This document shows positions 34,972 through 45,315 of a DNA stretch of 48,605 nt, one piece after another (the stretch's first letter is position 1; each line of letters opens with the position of its first letter). The notes under the pieces were generated by a model, which ran no database searches, was not told the origin of the DNA, and saw nothing but the letters and a program-made list of their open reading frames with translations. The stretch spans positions 1 to 48,605 of the forward strand of contig CAJQPT010000288.1 of the NCBI GenBank assembly GCA_905480285.1, written 5' to 3'. Position numbers and translations under genes: made by a program. This stretch comes from an uncultured bacterium (GTDB lineage Bacteria; Planctomycetota; UBA1135; GCA-002686595).

Positions 34972-36119
34972 ATGAGCCTCGACCCGAACCTCCCCTCGAT
35001 CGAGCACCTGCGCGAGCGGGGCCGAAAGCGCGTCCCCCCCTTCGCCTTCGAGTACCTCGACAACGGGTGCCACTCGAATCTCAACATGCGCCGCAACACG
35101 GACGAGCTCCGTGAGGTGCGGCTCGAGCCGAGGTACGTGCTGGACTACGGCGGCGCGCACCTCGAGACCGAGCTCTTCGGCGAGACCTACGCGGCGCCCT
35201 TCGGGGTCGCCCCGATCGGGCTCCAGGGGCTGGTGTGGCCGGGCGCCTGCGAGTTCCTCGCCGAGGCCGCCCACGCCGCCAGGGTGCCCTTCATCCTGAG
35301 CACGGTCGGCACCGCGAGCATCGAGCGCGTCGCGGAGATCACCGAAGGCAAGGCCTGGTTCCAGCTCTACCACCCGACCGAGGACGACCTGCGGGACAAG
35401 ATCCTGGACCGCGCCGAGGCCGCGGGGGTCCCGGTCCTCGTGCTGCTGGCGGACACGCCGACCTTCGGCTACCGCCCCAAGGAGATCCGCAACGGCCTCG
35501 CGATCCCCCCGCGCATGTCCCTGCGCAACATCGCCCAGATGATGATGCGCCCGACCTGGTCCTTCTCGCAGCTGGCGCGGGGCAAGCCCGAGTTCGCCAC
35601 CCTCGCGCCCTACATCCCCAAGGGCCTGGACATGTCCCACCTGGGGCAATTCATGAACGCCACCTTCAGCGGGCGGCTCTCGGCGGACCGCATCGCGGCC
35701 ATCCGCGAGCGCTGAAGGGCAAGCTCGTGGTGAAGGGGATCGTCAATCCCCAGGACGCCGCACAGGTGCTCGAGCTCGGCGCGGACGGAATCATCGTCTC
35801 CAACCACGGGGGCCGCCAGCTGGAGGTCGGCACGTCCACCATCCAGGCGCTCCCGGCCCTCGCGGCCGAATTCGGGGATCGCATGGAGGTGCTCTTCGAC
35901 AGCGGCGTCCGTGGCGGACCCGACGTGGCCTGCGCCCTCGCGAGCGGCGCGCGCTTTGCCTTCATGGGGCGCTCCTTCATGTACGCCATCTGCGCCATGG
36001 GCGCCCGCGGTGGGCCGCACGTGATGACCATGCTCATGCGACAGCTGACCCAGGTCATGGAGCAGCTCGGCTGCGAGCGCGTCGAGGACCTCCCGCGTCA
36101 CCTCGCTCCGCGCCGCTGA
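34972..36119 (+). pseudogene. FMN-dependent alpha-hydroxy-acid dehydrogenase (LldD/glycolate oxidase family), frameshifted
   Basis: The first frame (34972-35715) encodes the N-terminal two thirds: APFGVAPIGLQGLV, ILSTVGTASIERV, WFQLYHPTEDD and the ADTPTFGYRPKEIRNG stretch. It ends with ADRIAAIRER and TGA at 35713. The family continues W-KGKLVVKG, and that continuation is present at once in another frame (KGKLVVKGIVNPQDA), running to 36119. It carries the catalytic-His motif SNHGGRQLEVG and the FMN-binding FDSGVRGGPDVA and ALASGARFAFMGR. Restoring one G (TGA read as TGG A) gives an intact 382-residue enzyme. Such enzymes oxidise L-lactate, glycolate or related acids. A sequencing error, a recent mutation or a programmed shift would all fit; the N-terminal piece alone could not be active. 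Confidence 0.85.
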
Positions 36120-36160
36120 GCTGCCCGAGGTGGTCTCTCCGGCGAGAGCTCATCCGCCCG

Positions 36161-36256
36161 CCGCGAGCCTGACCGCCCCGTCACGAGCCTGGCCGCCCCG
36201 GTGGGAGCCTGGCCGCCCCGGTGGGAGCCTGACCGCCCCGGTGGGAGCCTGACCGC
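36161..36256. repeat. Tandem repeat of a 20-bp unit, almost five copies
   Basis: Units of exactly 20 bp with consensus GTGGGAGCCTGRCCGCCCCG start at 36161, 36181, 36201, 36221 and 36241 (the last is partial). The first two differ in the first four or five bases. It fills the space between the convergent dehydrogenase and katG genes. Confidence 0.92.
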
Positions 36257-36295
36257 AGGCTCGCGGGAAGCAGGGATCAACGCCGCGATATGGAG

Positions 36296-36324
36296 AGGGC
36301 CGGACCCTTGCGGGGTCCGGCCCT
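36296..36324. terminator. Terminator-like hairpin between convergent genes
   Basis: A perfect 12-bp stem (AGGGCCGGACCC, 36296-36307, with GGGTCCGGCCCT, 36313-36324) encloses the loop TTGCG. On the plus strand CCTTGC follows, not a T-run. It lies between the 3' ends of the dehydrogenase (plus) and katG (minus) genes and may serve both. Confidence 0.65.
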
Positions 36325-36388
36325 CCTTGCAACCCGCTCGACTCGGCGAGCAGGGTTCAGCGAGCAGAGGCTCAGCCGGTATGGAGAC

Positions 36389-38752
<2,364 letters not shown>

Positions 38753-39078
38753 GGGAGTCGTTTCGGTGAAGAGAGTGAGCCGGCCAGGACTCCGGTGGGA
38801 GCGGTGCGGTGATCCGGCTCGATTCGTTGCTCGTGGATCATCGGCAAGGTCCGCGGATCCTGGTAACCAGATCTGCCGATGGCTCCCATCGGCGGGGGTA
38901 ATCACCACCTGTGGGGACCGCCGCCGGACGACCCTTCTCCGCGACAGGATCTCCTCGGCGGCAGGGTCCCCTCGGCGGCAGGATCCCCTCGGCGGCAGGG
39001 CCCCCTCGGCGGCAGGGCCCCCCATCGGCCCTCGGGGTCCTGGGGCCAGATCCACCCGCCCGAGAACCCTGGGTCGCC
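38753..39078. other. Spacer of about 325 bases with a tandem repeat
   Basis: The spacer contains the katG upstream region and a four-copy 17-bp repeat (annotated separately). No OxyR-like or Fur-like inverted repeat is evident, and no -10-like hexamer is near the katG start. Confidence 0.5.
38953..39020. repeat. Tandem repeat, four copies of a 17-bp unit
   Basis: Four head-to-tail copies of CCTCGGCGGCAGGRYCC, with a decayed copy just before them, lie between katG and the VWA gene. Confidence 0.9.
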
Positions 39079-40176
39079 TCAGCGCACCTGGCTGCGGCGA
39101 TTCCGCACGTAGTCCACGAAGAGCGTCGCCCCGAGCCGGTCGCCTCCCGCGAAGTACGCGCGGCCCCGGTTGGCCTCCGTGAACTCCTCGATGAAGTTCA
39201 CGAGCACGGGGTCGTCCGTGAGCATGAAGGTGGTGATCGGGATGCCGTGGCGGCGGCAGATGGTGGCCTCGTCCATGGTCTTGGCGACCACGCGACGGTC
39301 AAGCCCAAATGGGTTCTTGTAGATCTCGCCGTCGGGCTCGGTGAGCGCGCTCGGCTTGCCGTCCGTGATCATGAAGATCTGCTTGTTAGCACGCCGCTCC
39401 CGTCGGAGGAGGTCTCGACCCAGCTGCAACGCGGCTCGGGTGTTCGTGTGGAAGGGCCCCACCGAGATGGTGGAGATGTCATCCAGGGAGACCTCCTCGG
39501 CCTCGTCCCCGAAGGTGACCACCCTGAGCGAGTCCTTGGGATAGCGCGTCCGGATGAGCTCCGTCAGGGCGAGGGCCACGCGCTTGGCCGGCGTGATCCG
39601 GTCCTCGCCATAGAGGATCATGGAGTGGCTCAGGTCCAGTAGCAGCACCGTCGCGCAGCTCGAGAGGTGCTCCGTCTCGTGCACCTCGAGGTCATCCTCG
39701 CCCAGGGTCAGCCCGTCGAGGTCCACCCCGCGGCGCAGCGCATTGCGCACCGAGCTCGCAGCGTCGATGAGCGACGCGGGATCCCCGAAGGTCCACGCCC
39801 GCGTCTCGGGGAGCCGCTCCTGCCCGTTCCCTTGGGCCTGAGTACGGTGGTCCCCCGCCGCGTCCTTGGTGAGGCCGCTGAAGATCCGCTCCAGGGACTC
39901 CTGTCTCAGCGCCCGGTCCCCGCCGGGCGCCATCCTCAGGCCGTCGACGGTCTGCTCCACCCAGCGCTGCTTCTCGAGGTGACGACGGAAGTCGTCCATC
40001 GTGAACCCGTCCGGGAGCAGCGGATACCGCGCCGCGATCGTCTCCATCCACTCCAACGCCTGCTCCGGGTCCCCGTCGGCCTGCAGGAGCAGGTCGTTGT
40101 AGAGCGCCTCAAGGCGCTTCAAGAGGTCCCGGAGGGAGCCCTCGGATGGATCGAATTCCCGGTAGCTGAACTTCAT
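39079..40176 (-). CDS. VWA-domain protein partnered with a MoxR-type ATPase
   Basis: The 365-residue protein has a helical N-terminal half (residues 1-175) and a von Willebrand factor A domain at the C-terminal side. The metal-ion-dependent adhesion site DLSHSM (DxSxS type) follows the strand ATVLLLDL. A later [10 protein letters not shown] supplies the MIDAS Thr, and MITDGKPSA the last Asp. No signal peptide or membrane segment is seen, so it is cytoplasmic. It starts 19 bases after the AAA+ gene on the same strand. Paired MoxR ATPases and VWA proteins act as assembly or metal-insertion machines (CoxD/CoxE, RavA/ViaA types). The client is unknown here. Confidence 0.9.
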   Translation of the reverse strand: MKFSYREFDPSEGSLRDLLKRLEALYNDLLLQADGDPEQALEWMETIAARYPLLPDGFTMDDFRRHLEKQRWVEQTVDGLRMAPGGDRALRQESLERIFSGLTKDAAGDHRTQAQGNGQERLPETRAWTFGDPASLIDAASSVRNALRRGVDLDGLTLGEDDLEVHETEHLSSCATVLLLDLSHSMILYGEDRITPAKRVALALTELIRTRYPKDSLRVVTFGDEAEEVSLDDISTISVGPFHTNTRAALQLGRDLLRRERRANKQIFMITDGKPSALTEPDGEIYKNPFGLDRRVVAKTMDEATICRRHGIPITTFMLTDDPVLVNFIEEFTEANRGRAYFAGGDRLGATLFVDYVRNRRSQVR

Positions 40177-40195
40177 CGACGCTGTGGCTCCCGGC

Positions 40196-41674
40196 TCAGG
40201 CGCCCAGGCTGCGCGCCATCTGGGCCAGCATGTCCCCGTACTGTCGTCGGTTCGGCCCGTCGTCGTCCCGGGACAGCAGGGATCCCTGGTGGAGCCCCTC
40301 AAGGACCAGCTCCATCAGCGACGCGAGCTCGCCGTCGTTCGCGGGGCTGGCCGTGCGCTCCACCAGCTCCCGGAGCCCGGTGACCTCGCCGAGCCGGGAG
40401 AGGTGCGCTGCGTCACCTGCGGTGTCGTCGAGGTCGAGGGAGCCACCGGAGCGGAACCATCCCAGGATCGCGTCGTAGACCGGCGCGCTCGTGCCCGCGT
40501 CCCCTTCGTCCTCCGCATAGCCGTCGGGGAAGGTCCGTCCGAAGGCCTCGCCGAGCGCCTTCCCCACCAGGGCAGCGGCGACTGCGCCGATGCCCTCGCG
40601 CTCTCCGTCGTACACCAGCTCGACCTTCCCGGTCACGGCCGAGATCGCGGTGAACAGGTCGGCGGGTCGCGCCGTGGCTGTGGCCTCGCCGGCGCGCAGC
40701 GCGCGCCGCTCGGCGTTGGAGATGACGTTCTCCAGCATGGCGATGGAGAGCCGCGCGCTCACCCCGCTGGCCTGGTCCACAAACTCCGAGGCCCTGGCCT
40801 CGAAGGCCACGAGCTCGATGGCCTCACGCAGCGCCGCCGGGACCTCGACCTCGACCGCACCGTCGCCGCGATCCCTCCAGGCCTCCTGGTCGGTGATCGC
40901 CATGGCCTGCTCCAGCTCCTTCGGGTAGTGCGTGAGGATCTGGGAGGCGATGCGGTCCCGCAGCGGCGTGATGATGCTGCCGCGGTTCGTGTAGTCCTCG
41001 GGGTTCGCGGTGAACACCAGCCCGAGGTCCAGGGGCATCCGGATCGGGAAGCCGCGCACCTGGATGTCCCCCTCCTCCAGGATGTTCAGAAGCCCGACCT
41101 GGATCCGCGCCTGCAGGTCCGGGAGCTCGTTGACGCAGAAGATCCCGCGGTTCGCACGGGGCAGGATTCCGAAGTGGATCACCTCGGGGTCCGCGAAGGT
41201 CAGCTTGCGCGTCGCCGCCTTGATCGGATCCACGTCGCCGATGAGGTCCGCCACGGTAACGTCCGGCGTCGCCAGCTTCTCCTGGTAGCGCTCCGAGCGG
41301 TGCATCCAGCGGATCGGCAGGTCGTCGCCGAGCTCCTCGGCCCGCCGCATGGACGGCACGGTCACCGGGGCGAGGGGATCCTCGTTGAGCTCCGAGCCCT
41401 CGATGGCGGGCACCCACTCGTCCAGGAGGTCCGCCAGCGCACGCGCGATCCGCGTCTTGGCCTGCCCCCGGAGCCCAAGCAGGATGAAGCTGTGCCCGGA
41501 GAGCACGGCGTTCTGAAGCTGTGGGATCACGGAGTCCTCGTAGCCGACGATGCCGGGGAAGATCTCCTCCTTCGCACGGAGCCGCTGGATCAGGTTGGCG
41601 CGGAGTTCGTCGCGGACCGAACGGGAGGCCCAGCCGCTGGCCTTGAGCTCTCCGAGTGTCTTGGGGCGTTGCAT
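40196..41674 (-). CDS. MoxR/Mg-chelatase-type AAA+ ATPase
   Basis: The 492-residue AAA+ protein has a Walker A segment ILLGLRGQAKTRIA (GxxGxxKT), a divergent Walker B (GIFCVNELPDL, with Asn-Glu instead of Asp-Glu), sensor 1 LVFTANPEDYTNRG, and an arginine-finger region TPLRDRI. The C-terminal third is helical and acidic. This subgroup, annotated in many genomes as magnesium chelatase or MoxR-like, usually comes with a VWA protein, as here. TATCTT ends 6 bases before the ATG at 41674, which suggests leaderless transcription. It is divergent from moaA, with only 74 bases between them. Confidence 0.9.
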   Translation of the reverse strand: MQRPKTLGELKASGWASRSVRDELRANLIQRLRAKEEIFPGIVGYEDSVIPQLQNAVLSGHSFILLGLRGQAKTRIARALADLLDEWVPAIEGSELNEDPLAPVTVPSMRRAEELGDDLPIRWMHRSERYQEKLATPDVTVADLIGDVDPIKAATRKLTFADPEVIHFGILPRANRGIFCVNELPDLQARIQVGLLNILEEGDIQVRGFPIRMPLDLGLVFTANPEDYTNRGSIITPLRDRIASQILTHYPKELEQAMAITDQEAWRDRGDGAVEVEVPAALREAIELVAFEARASEFVDQASGVSARLSIAMLENVISNAERRALRAGEATATARPADLFTAISAVTGKVELVYDGEREGIGAVAAALVGKALGEAFGRTFPDGYAEDEGDAGTSAPVYDAILGWFRSGGSLDLDDTAGDAAHLSRLGEVTGLRELVERTASPANDGELASLMELVLEGLHQGSLLSRDDDGPNRRQYGDMLAQMARSLGA

Positions 41675-41680
41675 GGGCTG

Positions 41681-41686
41681 AAGATA
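41681..41686 (-). promoter_or_regulatory. -10-like TATCTT, 6 bases before the AAA+ gene
   Basis: TATCTT on the minus strand is followed by CAGCCC and the ATG at 41674. It shares its short divergent spacer with a similar element for moaA. Confidence 0.45.
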
Positions 41687-41736
41687 GGTCGACGCTCACC
41701 GAAAGAGCACCTGGGACCTGGCAGGAGAATGAGTGA

Positions 41737-41742
41737 TAATCT
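41737..41742 (+). promoter_or_regulatory. -10-like TAATCT, 6 bases before moaA
   Basis: TAATCT (overlapping GATAAT at 41735) is followed by GCGCCC and the moaA ATG. No ribosome-binding site fits in between, so translation would be leaderless. Confidence 0.5.
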
Positions 41743-41748
41743 GCGCCC

Positions 41749-42774
41749 ATGCCCCAAGCCCTGGATCTCCACCGCCGACCACTCCGCAACCTGCGGCTCT
41801 CGGTCACGGACCGCTGCAACCTGCGGTGCGGGTACTGCATGCCCGAGGAGCGCTACACCTGGCTCGAGCGGTCCGAGCTGCTGACGTTCGAGGAGTCTGC
41901 GGCGCTCGTCTCCGAGCTGGTCCCCCACGGCGTGGAGAAGGTCCGGCTCACTGGCGGCGAGCCGCTCCTGCGACGTGACATCGACCAGCTCGTCAGGAGC
42001 CTACGCGCCCAGGGCGGGCTGAGAGACCTCGCGCTCACGACCAACGGCCTCCGGCTCCCCGACCTCGCCGCGGCCCTCCGCGATGCTGGGCTCGACCGGC
42101 TGACCGTTAGCCTCGACACCCTGCGGGCCGATCGCTTCCTGGAGCTGACGCGCCGGGACGAGCTCGCCGGGGCGCTGCGGGGCCTAGACGCGGCGGCCGC
42201 TGCCGGCTTCACCGGCACCAAGCTGAACGTCGTGGTCATGCGCGGCGCCAACGACGACGAGCTGGTGGACATGCTCGACTTCGCCCGCGAGCGCGACCTC
42301 GAGGTGCGCTTCATCGAGTACATGGACGTCGGCGGTGCGACCCGTTGGGACATGAGTCGGGTCGTCCCCGCCACCGAGATCATCGAGCGTGTCGGCGCCG
42401 CCCGCGGTGGCGTGACGCCCGAAGACCTCAAGCGCACCGCGGCTCCCGCCGATCGCTACCTGACCGGAGACGGCCAGCGCTTCGGCGTCATCGCCTCCAC
42501 CACTCGCCCCTTCTGCGGGAGCTGTGACCGCGCGCGGCTGACCGCTGATGGCCAGTTCATCACCTGCCTCTACGCGCGGTCGGGCACGGCGATCGCGCCG
42601 CTCCTCCGCGCTCGCGGCGCCGCGGCTGCTGCCGAGCGGATCGTGGATCTCTGGACCGGACGAACGGACCGAGGCGCCGAGGAGCGCGCCAGCCTCGATT
42701 CACGAGCGGCCTTGGCTGGACCCGGCGAGCTCCAGCGCGAACCGCACCTCGAGATGCACACCCGCGGCGGGTGA
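41749..42774 (+). CDS. moaA: GTP 3',8-cyclase, molybdenum cofactor biosynthesis
   Basis: MoaA is the radical-SAM enzyme that, with MoaC, turns GTP into cyclic pyranopterin monophosphate. The 341-residue protein has the N-terminal cluster motif DRCNLRCGYC (Cys23, 27, 30), the SAM-binding VRLTGGEPLL, and RFIEYMDVG. The second cluster's Cys residues are in PFCGSCDRARLTADGQFITCL. It ends in Gly-Gly (HTRGG), the C-terminal tail required for activity in MoaA proteins. No other moa or mob gene is in the window. Its divergence from a MoxR/VWA pair is suggestive, since such pairs can mature molybdenum enzymes, but this is only an inference. Confidence 0.96.
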   Translation: MPQALDLHRRPLRNLRLSVTDRCNLRCGYCMPEERYTWLERSELLTFEESAALVSELVPHGVEKVRLTGGEPLLRRDIDQLVRSLRAQGGLRDLALTTNGLRLPDLAAALRDAGLDRLTVSLDTLRADRFLELTRRDELAGALRGLDAAAAAGFTGTKLNVVVMRGANDDELVDMLDFARERDLEVRFIEYMDVGGATRWDMSRVVPATEIIERVGAARGGVTPEDLKRTAAPADRYLTGDGQRFGVIASTTRPFCGSCDRARLTADGQFITCLYARSGTAIAPLLRARGAAAAAERIVDLWTGRTDRGAEERASLDSRAALAGPGELQREPHLEMHTRGG

Positions 42775-42985
42775 TCGCGGCTGCGGGCTGAACCACGGAC
42801 CACACGGTGAGCTCCCGAGCCCACCAGCACGCTCCTGTGGATCGCGCCGCGCCATCTAGCCCGACAGCTCGCCTTCCTGACTCGTCTGCGAGTCCTGCGG
42901 CCAGGGCCAAGGACCCACCCATCGAGCCCGCCCATCGGTCCATCCGCCGACTGCATCCGGGCCGTCCCGAGGCCTCGATCGCGCC

Positions 42986-43810
42986 CTAGTCGATCCGGAT
43001 GCCGGCACGGTAGGTGCCCGTGCGGAGCGTGGGGCGTCCCAGGTCATCGAAGAACTCCCAGCGCCCCTCGCGGAGCCCCGCCTCGTAGAGGCCGCGCTCC
43101 TTGATGGATCCGTTGGAGTACCGTCGAACCCAGCGACCATGGGGAGCGGACGCCTCGAATTGCCCCTCCTCGAGGAGCGCGCCCTCTCGGCTGAACCGCT
43201 CCCAGGCGCCCTGCTGGGCCCCGTCGACGTACTCCGCGAGCTGCACGAGCTGACCGTTCGGGGCGAACTGGAGCCAGGCGCCGTCGCGCTTCCCCGCGCG
43301 ATAGGAGCCACGCTCCCGCTCCAGCCCCTGCGGATCGAAGAAGGTCCACTCGCCCTCACGCACCCCGAGGTGGAAGGGTCCCTCGGCCCTGATCCCATCC
43401 AGGTCGGAGGCCTCCAGCGGCGAATCCGCCGCGGCCCCAGAGCTGAGCACCAGGCCGTCGTCATGGCCCGAGTCAGAGGGCCCCCCAACCGACACCGAGA
43501 CCAGCTCGTCATCGCGACCATCGCCGGACTCTGCACGCCGTCGAGGGCCGTCGGCGGAGATGCGGATCGGCGCGAGCTCTTCCTCGGCAGCAACGGCGCC
43601 GCCCCGGTCTGTCTGTCGGGACTCGGCAGTCGCCGCGGCGAGGAGGTCTGCCCCGACGCTCACGGACGCAGGGCCGCTGGCCAGCTCAGGAGCGCTGCGA
43701 CCGAGCAGCAGGGCCACGCCCGACAGAGTCACAACCGTCACCAGCGGCAACCCCTTCAAGGAGGCGCTGCCGCGGGGCTGCTGGTGCGAGGATGAGTGAA
43801 GCCTGGACAT
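42986..43810 (-). CDS. Membrane-anchored MORN/YwqK-type repeat protein
   Basis: The 274-residue protein starts at the ATG at 43810 and has a hydrophobic segment at about residues 21-37 (LPLVTVVTLSGVALLLG), a signal anchor. A disordered acidic region follows (about 40-140). The C-terminal half is made of repeats of about 22 residues of the form 'GxREGEWxFFDxxGxxxxxGxYxxG' (GVREGEWTFFDPQG, GKRDGAWLQFAPNG, GAQQGAWERFSREG, GLREGRWEFFDDLG). These are MORN-like repeats as in YwqK-family proteins. The repeats probably face the periplasm. TACCTT lies 4 bases before the ATG. Its function is unknown. Confidence 0.75.
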   Translation of the reverse strand: MSRLHSSSHQQPRGSASLKGLPLVTVVTLSGVALLLGRSAPELASGPASVSVGADLLAAATAESRQTDRGGAVAAEEELAPIRISADGPRRRAESGDGRDDELVSVSVGGPSDSGHDDGLVLSSGAAADSPLEASDLDGIRAEGPFHLGVREGEWTFFDPQGLERERGSYRAGKRDGAWLQFAPNGQLVQLAEYVDGAQQGAWERFSREGALLEEGQFEASAPHGRWVRRYSNGSIKERGLYEAGLREGRWEFFDDLGRPTLRTGTYRAGIRID

Positions 43811-43814
43811 GGGA

Positions 43815-43820
43815 AAGGTA
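43815..43820 (-). promoter_or_regulatory. -10-like TACCTT, 4 bases before the MORN-repeat gene
   Basis: TACCTT on the minus strand is followed by TCCC and the ATG at 43810. The spacing is shorter than in the other examples, so this is a weaker case. Confidence 0.3.
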
Positions 43821-43838
43821 GGCGACAAGCGTTGGAGC

Positions 43839-45029
43839 TCAGCGGGAGCGTGCCCCCTCTAACAGCTGCTCTCTTCGCCGGAATTGCTCCTCGGCGATCA
43901 GCTGCCTGACCAGCGATCGAGTCACGTCCGGTGAAAGGTCCCGGCCACGGATCCTCCCGCGTGCATCGACCACGAAGAGACTCCCCGGCGTTGGCGCGCC
44001 CCAGCGGTTGGAGAGGCGGAGGCCCGCCCCATGTTCCGCGGAGGCTCCAAAAGCCCCGGGAGCTCCCCAGTCATACCCCTCCAGCGCCTCCGCGAGGGCG
44101 TCGCTGATCGGGCCGTCGAAGAGCTGGACGCCGCCGAATTGCGCGGCCTCGAGCTGTCGCAAGTAGGCCTCGCGATCCTCTGACCGGGCCACGCCGAAGA
44201 GATCGAAGGGGGCATCCCAGAACTCTCGCACCCACGCCTCGTCTGCACGATGCGCAGCGAGGGAAGCGGGGCTCGACTCGTCCCAGAATCGGAGGACGAG
44301 GACCTCTCCCTCAAGCTGCGCCGAGCGGAGCTCGTTCCCGGCCGTGTCCCGCGCCACAAACCTGGGCATGGGCGCGCCGATGCGCAGCCTCTCAAGGCGA
44401 AGCCGGGACCGACGCATGAACGGCGGCGCCTCTCCGGTCTCTGGGTGGGTGACCTCGAGGGCGATCTCTTCGTAGAGAGCGGTCGCGCGCCTCGCGATCG
44501 GGCCCCGGCCGCCGGTGGCAGCGATCACTGGCTCGAGGATCAGGATCTGGGCGCGGAGGAGGCGTGAGCGACTCTCCTGACCGTCCCTCGCGGACAGGAG
44601 TCGCTCGCAGGCCTGCACGAGGTCAAGCCGCTGTGCCGCGGTCGCTGAAATCGCGAGGTCGGTGAAGAGTCGCGCGACGGCAGGATCCTCCGAGAGGCCA
44701 GTCTGCGGCTCTTGCCCCAGGCCCTGAAGGAGGCCCTGAATGAGGCCGTCTACCAGCGCCTGAACTCGTGACCACGGGGCCCCAACGCCGGGCTGTTGCC
44801 GACCGATGCTCAGCCGCTCCAGCTCCGTGAAGATTGCCGCTGTTGTCCGTTGATCTGCTCGGGGCACCCCTTCGGATGGCGATCCTGCGGCGGACACACC
44901 GGCACACTCCACCGCCCCATGCGCCTGCGAAGGACTCACCCCGGCGGGTGCTGCAATGGCAGCCCAGGCCAAAGGGAGCACCGCCACCTGAGGGGCAGCG
45001 AGGGACAGTGCGGATAGAATTCCGATCAT
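43839..45029 (-). CDS. Exported thioredoxin-fold protein lacking the active-site cysteines
   Basis: The 396-residue protein begins MIGILSALSLAAPQVAVL, a signal peptide. It has a helical middle part (about 60-210) and a TlpA/peroxiredoxin-like thioredoxin fold at the C-terminus. That fold shows IGAPMPRFVARDTAGNELRS, the strand VLVLRFWDESSPAS (about 243-256) and the cis-Pro region APTPGSLFVVDARGRI. In TlpA-type proteins the central segment reads FWATWCxPC; here both Cys positions are Ser, so redox catalysis is not expected. It may act as a binding or chaperone domain. It lies 28 bases upstream of the MORN-repeat gene on the same strand and may be co-transcribed with it. Confidence 0.75.
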   Translation of the reverse strand: MIGILSALSLAAPQVAVLPLAWAAIAAPAGVSPSQAHGAVECAGVSAAGSPSEGVPRADQRTTAAIFTELERLSIGRQQPGVGAPWSRVQALVDGLIQGLLQGLGQEPQTGLSEDPAVARLFTDLAISATAAQRLDLVQACERLLSARDGQESRSRLLRAQILILEPVIAATGGRGPIARRATALYEEIALEVTHPETGEAPPFMRRSRLRLERLRIGAPMPRFVARDTAGNELRSAQLEGEVLVLRFWDESSPASLAAHRADEAWVREFWDAPFDLFGVARSEDREAYLRQLEAAQFGGVQLFDGPISDALAEALEGYDWGAPGAFGASAEHGAGLRLSNRWGAPTPGSLFVVDARGRIRGRDLSPDVTRSLVRQLIAEEQFRRREQLLEGARSR

Positions 45030-45225
45030 GGGTGGCGCGGCGCTCAATCGCTCCAGGGTGACGGGCGGGGCACGAGGTCGCCCCCGTGGGGACAACCTAC
45101 CTCGACGAGCAAGGTTGCCATCTGGAGCCGACTTTTGAAGGTCGAATGGTCCGATCCCCCCTCCATGCCTCGCCTCGACCCATGGACACGTCCTCGACCC
45201 ATGCCAGACGCTCCCCCTGGATTCA

Positions 45226-45265
45226 CAGACGCCCCCCCTGGTTTCACAACCAGGAGGGGCGTCTG
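45226..45265 (-). terminator. Long terminator-like hairpin after the secreted protein gene
   Basis: An 18-bp stem with one mismatch (arms 45226-45243 and 45248-45265) encloses the loop TCAC, about 50 bases beyond the stop of the minus-strand gene ending at 45316. No T-run follows. The 22 bases before it (from 45204) form an imperfect direct repeat with its left arm. Confidence 0.65.
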
Positions 45266-45278
45266 AAGTGTCCCTGGG

Positions 45279-45299
45279 GCCTCAGGCAAAGCCCGAGGC
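45279..45299 (-). terminator. Second, smaller hairpin in the same 3' region
   Basis: GCCTCAGGC and GCCCGAGGC pair with one mismatch around the loop AAA, between the stop codon at 45316 and the larger hairpin at 45226-45265. Confidence 0.35.
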
Positions 45300-45315
45300 G
45301 ACCGGGGTCAAAGGC

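Noticed and set aside
36161-36256. 20-bp repeat array as a CRISPR
   Set aside because: Copies are head-to-tail with no spacers, and no cas genes are present.
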